NCBI GenBank assembly: GCA_011947345.1
Contig: JAAVTG010000527.1
Span: forward strand, 1 to 31,855
Direction: 5' to 3'
Source of the DNA: Phytophthora quininea
Taxonomy: Eukaryota > Oomycota > Peronosporomycetes > Peronosporales > Peronosporaceae
Length of the DNA stretch: 31,855 bases
Shown here: in pieces, positions 22,224-29,461 of the stretch
Numbering within the stretch: the stretch's first letter is position 1
How the letters are laid out: the number at the start of each line of letters is the position of its first letter
Translations under genes and position numbers: made by a program
Notes under the pieces: model-generated
The model's database searches: none
Told to the model about the DNA's origin: nothing
Seen by the model: the letters and a program-made list of their open reading frames with translations, nothing else

Positions 22224-23025
22224 TTACTCCTTCTTCTTGTCTCCGAGACGCTCCGTGCAGAGCAGCACGTGCCACCCGAACTGGGTTTGGACCTTGCTCA
22301 GCTTGCCCACTTCCTCCTCGAACACCACCTTGTCAAAGGCTGGTACCATCTCTCCACGGCCAAACATGCCCAGATCTCCTCCTTTCTTGCCCGAGGGACA
22401 CGTGCTGTGGGTCTTGGCCAGTTCCGACAGCTTCAGCTTCTTGTCTTCCGCCGCGTCGATCTCCTTGAAGAGTTTGTCGGCCTCCGCCTCCGACTTAACG
22501 AGGATGTGGAAGGCGTGGGCTCGTGGGCCTCCGCGCGTTCCTCTGGAGCCCCAGGCCATGATGAGGATGAGGATGATGGGCCCCAGGAAGGGCATGACCT
22601 TAAGCAGCATCTGCTTCAGGTCCTTGAACTGGTCGGGGCTTCGGTGCCGTCCAGACGGCGCGAGATGAGCACCAAGTGCCACCCGAACTGGGTCTGCACC
22701 TTGTGCACGACGCCGATCTCGCCCTCGAAGGCCACGCGGTCGAACTCGGGCACCATCTGCCCGCGGCCGAAGGTGCCCAGGTCGCCTCCCTTGCGGCTGG
22801 ACGGGCACTTGCTGTGCTCTTTGCCAGTTGGGCGAAACTCAGGAAGAGGTTGGAGGCCTCGGCCAGCTGCGCGTTCAGCGCGTCCGCCTCGGCCTCCGTG
22901 TCCACGAGGATGTGGCTCGCGTGGGCGCTGATGGCCACGGGGGCGGGCTGGGCATCTTCGGCGCACGCGAAGGTCGCGAGCACCACCAGCAGCGTCGCCA
23001 GCAGAGACAGAACCTTGGACGCCAT
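22224..23025 (-). CDS. Secretory-pathway protein with two parvulin PPIase domains separated by a membrane segment
   Basis: The ATG at 23025 starts MASKVLSLLATLLVVLATFA, a clear signal peptide. PPIase 1 follows (HASHILVDTEAEAD; HSKCPSSRKGGDLG; TQFGWHLVLI). A hydrophobic segment MPFLGPIILILIMAW follows, then PPIase 2 (HAFHILVKSEAEAD; HSTCPSGKKGGDLG; TQFGWHVLL), and the end KKKE. Both domains keep His, Cys and His. As written, the frame breaks at about 22819 (AAGAG for AAGGAG) and at 22635-22638 (C4 for C5 on the coding strand). Restoring both gives one continuous protein of about 267 residues. Read literally there would be two genes, with a stop at 22616 and an ATG at 22610 only 5 bp apart. One fused gene is the simpler reading. 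Parvulins catalyse prolyl cis-trans isomerisation; this one would act in the ER/secretory lumen or face it. Confidence 0.75.
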
Positions 23026-23539
23026 CGTCGGACAATCGAACTTTGACACGCCACGTGGGGCCAAAATATATTTTACATCATAGCCGTATACGAAATCCAT
23101 CACAAGCAAATTGCACAGCCTAAATTGATGCATATGAGATTCCAATAACTATCAAACTAACCGACAGAAATCACATTTCTCTGCAAATAGCCACAGTTGA
23201 AGTCAACTCGTCCGACAGAGTGAAGGCGAGCGAGACGTAGTAGCATATCGCCAGACTTGCGATGAGGACCGCGACCATCGAGCGCCTTCTGAGGTGGGCG
23301 TAACATATTTTTGTTGAGCGCGGGGTTTCATCAGGCGGCACGGACAGCGAGAGCCTGACCGCAGCGCCTGTCCCAAGACTGCAGGGAGATTTCATTTTTG
23401 TCGGGTTACCGAGGGGTCTGGCCTCGGATCGGGACACACTAGAAACGGCAACAAAGTAAGCAGAATGCCGCAATTTCGGCCGTGCAAGTGCAGCATCCGA
23501 AGCAAAATGCACCACGCCTTGCATGGGACGACGGAATTG
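23026..23539. other. Upstream region of the parvulin gene and left flank of the transposon
   Basis: A CACGTGG word (about 23050-23056) lies 25-30 bases before the parvulin ATG on the minus strand and could be a regulatory E/G-box. From about 23171 to 23547 a minus frame is open, with a hydrophobic segment (MVAVLIASLAICYYVSLAF) near its end and the stop at 23171; see the separate entry for the interrupted gene. Confidence 0.35.
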
Positions 23540-23547
23540 CCGCATCA
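23540..23547. repeat. Target-site duplication, left copy (CCGCATCA)
   Basis: The octamer CCGCATCA is directly adjacent to the left terminal inverted repeat and is repeated exactly at 25086-25093 next to the right one. Eight to nine base duplications are characteristic of Merlin/IS1016 elements. Confidence 0.9.
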
Positions 23548-23614
23548 GGCTCTCCTCAAGGAGAGCTCCGGTTTTTGCTATTGTCAACTTCTATTGTGAA
23601 ATTTGCGAGAAAAC
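23548..23614 (+). repeat. Merlin left terminal inverted repeat
   Basis: Begins GGCTCTCCTCAAGGAGAGC and continues through CCGGTTTTTGCTATTGTC to TTGCGAGAAAA. The outer 18 bases are themselves palindromic (GCTCTCC-TCAA-GGAGAGC), so each end can form a hairpin. Confidence 0.9.
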
Positions 23615-23631
23615 ATTTTAATGAAAATGTA

Positions 23632-24690
23632 TTATGATAAATTATGAACCGTGTTTTGAATTAGCTGCATTAACCCACTCATGATCTGAGCAGTCGACGC
23701 CTTCTTAGGGAAATACCAGCATCTCCAAATGTACTCGTCGATGTATCCGTTCAATTCGGATTTTTTCATACCGCGCATGATCTTGATATGGCGCTTGATA
23801 TGAATTTCCCACAGGCCTTCTATAGTGTTTGTGTGCGTGCCGTCGTCTGGGTTAACGTAGTTTTCGGTGTGGTTGACATATTTGTGGTTGTAACTCATGT
23901 CAGCTAGCTTGGGGTTGTTGGCTAGAGTACGCAGCCTGGTGCCCTGCTTTGTTTTCCTTTCAGTCACGTACGTCGCGAACATATCGGAGTGAATTGTAGT
24001 GCTGTAGAAACAGATTTTTTAGAAACCACTTTTCCATATTCAAAACAAATAAAAAAACTTACCCAGGCTTAATAAATTTCCGGATGATTGGAAATATGCT
24101 TTCCTGCGTTCGGTCATCATCGACAAACCGCGCAAACCACTGGCCGGTTGAGCGGTCTACACCTCCAAACAACCAGTAGTCAGGGTACTGCCGGCCACGC
24201 TTATACTTGCTCTTCTTCTTCATGCTAGTCTCATCTATTTCGACAATATGGCCTACACCTCCAATCTATAAAAAAGATTAGTAGCATACAAACTTACAGT
24301 AAAATAAAACACAATTACCTGGAAACTGTCTTTTCGAAGTTGCTTTGAGCACAGGCAGCGCACGAAAGCGCTCCACTCATGCGCCGTTGTCTCGGACACG
24401 TCGGCGATTTCGGCAATCTGAGCTAGCTTTAATCGCATGCACCAGGCGCACAGCAAGCGTGCAACCTGCCCGAGCGACAGCTTCGTGCCCGAGAGCCAAG
24501 TGTTTGTTAGCATACTAATACAGACTTCTTTACCGTTTTCATGCTTTTTACTCTTGCTACATCTCCACGTCGGCTTCCTAGCCGACGCTTTGACGCGCAT
24601 GAGCTGCCTGCATCCTGGGCAGAACATCTTCCGCTCCAGGACGCCTGCTTCTTGCCACCTCCTCACAGCCCCCACCTCATCCGCTGTCAA
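23632..24690 (-). CDS. Merlin/ISXO2-like transposase
   Basis: Three exons: upstream to 24319, 24265-24063 and 24001-23632, with introns of 53 and 61 nt (GTAATTG..TTTTATAG; GTAAGTT..TTCTACAG). A zinc-ribbon-like N-terminus (CPGCRQLMRV..TWRC) is followed by an HTH-like segment (AQIAEIADVSETTAHEW). Exon 2 gives VEIDETSMKKKSKYKRGR and YWLFGGVDRSTGQW (first Asp). Exon 3 gives TTIHSDMF (second Asp) and THTNTIEGLWEIHIKRHIK (Glu). The three catalytic residues are thus present. The frame is open above 24690 without an ATG; restoring one base in the run at 24792-24796 extends it through a Ser/Pro-rich tail, but a start was not found. It probably catalyses cut-and-paste transposition of this element. 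Confidence 0.9.
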
Positions 24691-25018
24691 TGCAATGACG
24701 GCGTTGAGATCGTACTGTTCGGTAGGGAGGGGGCGTAGTGGTGGCTCGGGTGGCTGGACATGGGGGCTGGAGGGGAGGTGGGCTGAGGCTTGGGGGACTG
24801 GTCACTGGAAATCGTAAAATGACTTGAGGAGGACGAGTGGGTGGTTGCTAGCCACTGGTTGGTGTGAGCAATAAAACCGGAACTATACTTTTAAAGCATA
24901 CAAACAGCAAGTGTAAGAACAATTGCTTTTTAGTTCCCGAGGCTAAAAACCGGAGCAATACTTGTGAATTTACCAAACAAACTAATGTACGTCATATGCT
25001 GGTCGAGAGTACAAAACA

Positions 25019-25085
25019 CCTTTTCTCGCAAATTTCACAATAGAAGTTGACAATAGCAAAACCGGAGCTCTCCTTGAGGAGAGCC
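25019..25085 (-). repeat. Merlin right terminal inverted repeat
   Basis: Reverse complement of the left terminus over about 67 bases, starting at the outer end with GGCTCTCCTCAAGGAGAGC. It is followed immediately by the target duplication. Confidence 0.9.
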
Positions 25086-25093
25086 CCGCATCA
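25086..25093. repeat. Target-site duplication, right copy (CCGCATCA)
   Basis: Exact copy of the octamer at 23540-23547, directly after the right TIR. Confidence 0.9.
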
Positions 25094-25821
25094 GATTCAA
25101 ATCCAGGGCATGGTGCTCTCCAAAACCGCTCCAACCACATATTTTGACTCATTCGTGTCTTGGGCACGTTTGGTTCTCTATCCAGTATATTCTTCAAAGG
25201 ACATTCATCGGGATGCAAGTTTTGTGTTGAGGACGAGCCGCAAACTTGATAGAAGTGCTCAGAGCAAACAAACTCGTGGACTGGTCTTCGTTTTACGGAT
25301 GAAAGGCAGCGGGACCCGATCCGAGACCAGACCCTCGGTGGCCCGATAAAAAGCCTACCTTCACCGACCGACCACATCAGGTGCAAACGCTCGAACGCCT
25401 CAACACGCTGCACACGTCAAGCAAAAAGACTCGAAGCATGCGCGTTACAGAGCTGACACTCAACTCACTACCTTGTCACGCTTGAGTCTGTTGCCTCACT
25501 CGCAGCGTCAAGTCCCTTGCGCCCGTCTCGGTCGTCATCAGAGTAGGTATCGACGAGTTTCTGAACCTTTCGCTCAGCGTCGCTTTTGCTCGGCCGTTTA
25601 ACGTCGGCATCCCGAGGAAACCTTCTAACGGACTTGTGCATCTGCTGCGGTAGCAAACAGCTCGCCAAGCAGCTCGCTCTCGCAGCAGGTATTGTTGAAA
25701 TCCACTTGGGCCCGTCCTGCGAGGCTGCGGCCGTCGCGGGGCCGGGTCCCGATGCTTTACGGAACGCAGCATTTCAGCGCTGGAAAAACTAGAAGGAAGC
25801 GTTGAACGTCCGGCCCTCTGA

Positions 25822-26761
25822 ATGGGGTCGACAGACCAGCGAGGTGCGCCTCATTCTCCAAAATCTCGTCTCCTCGAAACGCATCGAACAGCTCCAGATA
25901 TGGCAGCGCTCGTCACGCCCAACTGCGGCTTTCAGGAGCTGGAAAGCGCACTCGATCGAGCCAACGCTCAGGTTCTGGCGACCACCAACCTGACCGAGAA
26001 GCGCGAGATCCGAGCAGCCAAGAAGCGACTGCAAGACCGGATCTACCAACGCAAGCACCGAGCCAAGCAGGAAGAGAAGCTGCGGGACCTGCAGACCCAA
26101 GTCAGCAAACTGCACGGCAACATCGCCCGACTGTACTGCGAACTCCACCAGCGCAAAGCGGAGGCCAAGAACGCCGAGGTGCTGCACCGCCAACAGCAGC
26201 AGCACTCTGTCGGGTCGCTGCACGACCGCACCGTGGCCCTCGTCGCGCAGTACTTCCAAGTGTACCAGAACGGCTACTCGCTGGCCATGGCTCCGCAACA
26301 AGAGACTTTCCTGCGCTCCGTCCTGTCCGTCAACGTGGAAGGCGTCGACATCCACGGCGTCGAAGCGTTCGTCGAGCAGTGGAGACTCTATGGCCAGCAC
26401 TTTGCGGAGTTCGTGCTGGAGCCGCAAGCCTGGAAGGTCGAGAGCTGCGGCGACTGCGTGGTGATGGAGGTGGAGGTCATGCTTTACATGCGCTTCAACC
26501 GCCACACCGTCGGCGCGCTGTTTCCGAGTCTTAAGGACGGTACCGTCAGCCTTGAAGAGGTGCAGCCGCTCGTGACAGGCACCACCACCGTCGCGGGTAC
26601 CTTCTCGTTCGTCGTGGACCGCACGGGGCTCGTCACCAGCCTGCTGACCAGCCTGCAGATATTGGAGACGCTGCGGCGCGTGGTCGGATCGCGAGACCGT
26701 CGCCAGGTTGATCGACGGCGCTCATATTGCGCTCGAGAGCGGCAACATCGCGGTCGCTTGA
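25822..26761 (+). CDS. bZIP transcription factor with Asp in place of the core Asn
   Basis: The ATG at 25822 (MGSTDQRGAP) is chosen; an internal ATG at 25900 (MAALVTPNCG) is an alternative start. The basic region is RLQDRIYQRKHRAKQEEKL: the N-x7-R core of bZIPs aligns as D72-x7-R80, so the DNA-contacting Asn is Asp. Leucines at about 90, 97 and 104 form the zipper. The C-terminal about 200 residues (LVAQYFQVYQNGYS; RFNRHTVGALFPSL) are the conserved region typical of oomycete bZIPs. Near 26686 one G appears to be extra; removing it gives the tail RETVARLIDGAHIALESGN and a stop at 26759-26761, whereas the literal frame runs in Arg-rich sequence to 26826. Non-Asn basic regions are a described oomycete speciality and were linked to oxidative-stress responses in P. 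infestans. Confidence 0.88.
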
Positions 26762-27068
26762 GACGTAGCAGTAGGTCCTTTATGTCCAATATATACGCAA
26801 TCAGTTCGGTTCGAGCGCTACATTGATCATCGTGACTACACCAGAAAGAGAAGCGTTTCCTGTTAGGCAGCTCACCGACCAGAATCATCGCCACACTTGC
26901 CCTGTTCTTCGTCAAATGAGGGCAACAATATGACATGGAGCGAACGCAGCGGCGTGGTCATAGTGTCAATTGTGCCACAGCAACGCATTGCTGACCCCAG
27001 CAAGTTCGTTCCGCCAACTCTGCCAAAAGTAGGGTTCTCTTCACGTTATCTTTTCACAGGTCGCATCG
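26762..27068. other. Intergenic region between bZIP and TPR genes
   Basis: No gene seen. A pyrimidine-rich tract with TTTTCACAG ends at 27060, just before the ATG at 27069; it could be a splice acceptor for an upstream non-coding exon or part of the promoter. Confidence 0.4.
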
Positions 27069-28939
27069 ATGGCGGATCGGATCGTGGAGCTGGCGCGGAT
27101 GGCGCCTTCGACACCAGCGAACCGTCTGCGCAAGGACCCGAAGACACGAAGCAGGCGGAGCAGCTACGACAGCGTGGCAACGAGTGCTTTAAGCGGCGGA
27201 GTTCGAGCAAGCAAAGGACTTGTACGCACAGGCGATAAAGCTGGATCCTATCGATCATGTGCGTACAAATGACAGAACATGTATCACCTCGATACATTAA
27301 TGATTGTATTGCAGCTGTTGTATGGCAATCGATCCGCCGCATTTCATCAGCTGGGGCTGTTTCAAGAAGCACTGGCTGACGCAGAGAAGGCTATTCATCT
27401 GGCCATGACATGGCCCAAGGTGAGATCTGTGCGGGTCACGTGTTGACGAGTGTACTTACTTTGTCAATTTCAGGGTCATCTCCGCAAGGCGGTAGCGTGT
27501 GAGTCTTTGCAGGATTGGGATAACGCTGCAATCGCCTATGAAGATGTACTGAAGCTGGAACCGAATCAATTGTCTGCAGAAGCAAAGAAGGCCGCGTCAA
27601 GGCTGCGTATGGTCAAGCCAAAAGTTACTGGTTCTGACAATAAGGCCGTGAAGAAAGGTTTCCTCTCGACAAAGCACAAGACGGCTATCTACGACGAAAA
27701 GAGGATGTAGTGAAGGTAGTGGTGGATGCAAAAGGCGCTGCGCGACCTGAAGATCCGAAGCAGCGGTCGTGGCGACTGATGCTGAAGAAATTGTTAGACG
27801 GCTGCAATAAGCGAGGGGTGAACAGCTCGGGCGAAAACGTAGTGCTAGACGACGGAGTCTTCGCCCAGCTGCTCAAAGAAGACGAGTTCCAGCGCTTGAT
27901 ATACCCAGGAATCCCCAAGGAACAGCTCGGCCATGTCCCCAAGAACTTGCAAACTTTGTTAGAGGATCCCTGGTATGAGCAGGAGTTATTAGCGTTGATG
28001 CCCAAAGTGCAGGCGAAGGCTGTCAGTGTCCTCACGAATGTGAAAAAGCGCGGCGCAGCACAAGGAGACGTCATGGACGCTGCGACGGAGCGCATGCTCA
28101 TGCCACAAGTCCAGCAGGAAGCCTTTGGACGAGAAGTTTTGGAGATGGTGCGCCGAGTGAATCACCAGAAACATCTGAAGCTAGCCAACGACGTGAGGCT
28201 TCTGGCCGACCCCAACTCGGAGCTTGCGGACTGGGATCAATTAGATGACGACTTTTTAGGTCAACTTCTCGATCCAAAGGGTGAAGTATCTGGCGTAGCA
28301 GTCATGGACGAGTTCATGGGCGAGGAATGGACGCAGCTACTGGTAAATGACGTCTATCGCATGGCCAAGAACGGTCTGCTGATGGGGTCAACTCCTGACA
28401 TCGATGCTAAGCATGTAGTAAACCGTCGGAACTCTGGAAACCAAACATTTGCACCTGATGCGCTTCCAGGAGCAAAGTTCCGGTTTGTCGAGCATCATGA
28501 CTGCACAGCGGAGTACCCAGCACTTGCCGAGCTAATCGAAAAGCTGCATGCTCTTCCCTACGAGATCAACAAGAAACGCCCAGACAAGGCCAAACTATGC
28601 GCTCAATTTGCGCACTGTACTGCCGTGCAACAACTCGAGGCTAACCACCATCAACCTCTTCGATTAGACTGCGGCTCGGGCGAGCGAGACAACGGATTCA
28701 AACTTTCCTGTGTGTATATTTTGAACGCAGTGGGGTCTCCTGATGCAGAGAGCAAGGCAACGACGCTGAATTTGCGAACAAATCTGAACGACGGAGCTTA
28801 TGTGCGTAAAGTCGAGCTGGAGGCTGACCGCCTTATCGTGTTCCGGAGTAAGACTGTTTTCAATGAGATCACGAAGGTTCCTGATGGCAAAGATCTCTTC
28901 TACGTCACGTTTTGGATCCACGGCCAGGAGCTGCAGTAG
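27069..28939 (+). CDS. TPR protein fused to a 2OG-Fe(II) oxygenase-like domain, catalytic residues altered
   Basis: Exons: 27069-27258, 27315-27419 and 27474-28939 (introns 56 and 54 nt). The first 180 residues form a TPR unit: EQLRQRGNECFKR, DLYAQAIKLDPIDH, LLYGNRSAAFHQLGLFQEAL and AYEDVLKLEPNQL. After a linker, the C-terminal about 150 residues resemble prolyl-hydroxylase-type double-stranded beta-helix domains (LSCVYILN, RLIVFRSKTVFNEITKV, LFYVTFWIHG). Where the family has HxD, a distal His and an Arg for 2-oxoglutarate, this protein appears to have RLD, Asn (FNE) and Lys/Asp, so it may not bind iron. Frame changes at 27101-27102, 27195-27196 and 27703-27704 are each a single missing G. 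The TPR half is secure; the oxygenase-like assignment is moderate. Confidence 0.7.
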
Positions 28940-29075
28940 GAACGGAGCAATAACAACAGATTGGAAGCAACAAGGCGAAGTTTTTATTGCAAGGACGCAC
29001 ATTCCTCGAGTGTTGTCCGTCTGCCAGGCTTAATGTAGAGTCAACGCTTGCTAGCGTGAATCCGTCGAGTCACAG

Positions 29076-29288
29076 TTAGATGCACGGGCTGTTATACGTA
29101 CAGCTCGACTTGCAACACTCCCTGAAATCTTCGTTGCGCTTCGAGCAGCACACGCCTGCTCGTCTGTTCGCATTTGCATTGTCATCTCGGCACGGTTGAA
29201 TCCCCTGGCAGGTTGGCCCCTGCGCTTCGATAGAGGTGGCGTCGAGCACAGCGACGAACATGACAGCAAGGTAGGCCTTGAAGTTCAT
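29076..29288 (-). CDS. Small secreted cysteine-rich protein
   Basis: Uninterrupted ATG frame of 70 residues. The first about 22 (MNFKAYLAVMFVAVLDATSI) form a signal peptide. The mature part of about 48 residues has eight cysteines, including two CC pairs, consistent with four disulfides. There is no RXLR or crinkler motif. Its size, secretion signal and cysteine content match the oomycete class of small cysteine-rich proteins that includes candidate apoplastic effectors; family membership cannot be settled by eye. It converges on the TPR gene with a 136 bp gap. Confidence 0.75.
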   Translation of the reverse strand: MNFKAYLAVMFVAVLDATSIEAQGPTCQGIQPCRDDNANANRRAGVCCSKRNEDFRECCKSSCTYNSPCI

Positions 29289-29327
29289 CTTTCAGCGAAT
29301 GTTGTCGTGGCGGTTGGGCTTGGCTTG

Positions 29328-29350
29328 GCACAAGGCAGAATGAACGCAGC
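29328..29350 (-). promoter_or_regulatory. Oomycete initiator-like motif upstream of the secreted protein
   Basis: On the minus strand GCGTTCATTCTGCCTTGTG lies about 45-60 bases upstream of the ATG. It closely matches the oomycete Inr (YTCATTYY followed by a C/A/T-rich run). Confidence 0.5.
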
Positions 29351-29461
29351 AGTGGCAGTGCCCACGTTCGTCGAGTTGAGTTGAGGGTGATAGCGGTTGG
29401 GATGGGGGTCGTAATCATATTGCATGGTAATCCACATTGATTGTCAAATGATTCCCACTCC

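Larger units (their letters stand above)
23548..25085 (-). mobile_element. Complete Merlin (IS1016/ISXO2-like) DNA transposon, 1,538 bp
   Basis: The element is bounded by long, nearly identical terminal inverted repeats (23548-23614 and 25019-25085) and by an exact 8-bp duplication. It encodes one minus-strand transposase with an ISXO2-like DDE domain. The TIR sequences differ by very little (for example TTTTT versus TTTT near the centre), which suggests recent insertion. It is the only complete transposon in the window. The Merlin superfamily is known from animals, protists and oomycetes. Confidence 0.92.
23171..25668 (-). pseudogene. Possible minus-strand gene interrupted by the Merlin element
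   Basis: On both sides of the transposon the minus strand is open. The right part (25413-25094) ends ..RAPCPGFESDA at the target site. The left part (from about 23547 to 23171) reads RQFRRPMQGVVHFASDAALA and ends with a probable transmembrane helix. A further upstream block (25668-25478) is highly charged (RKVQKLVDTYSDDDRDGRKG) and is followed by a GTAGTG donor, with a T-rich ..GTGTGCAG acceptor at about 25415. Joining the flanks across one target copy leaves them out of frame by one base, which a local sequencing error could explain. No domain is recognised. This is a hypothesis. Confidence 0.3.

Noticed and set aside
22560..22600. GATGAG microsatellite
   Set aside because: The reiteration (atgaggatgaggatgatg) is only about 20 bases and lies in the coding sequence for the hydrophobic segment of the parvulin protein.
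25789..26505. Minus-strand ORF opposite the bZIP gene
   Set aside because: It is antisense to the conserved bZIP coding sequence, with repetitive Leu/Val/His content typical of a shadow frame.
4137..28939. A functional proteostasis cluster (sacsin-RING, parvulins, TPR protein)
   Set aside because: The genes are on different strands, interspersed with chromatin and signalling genes, with no shared promoter; proximity alone is not evidence.
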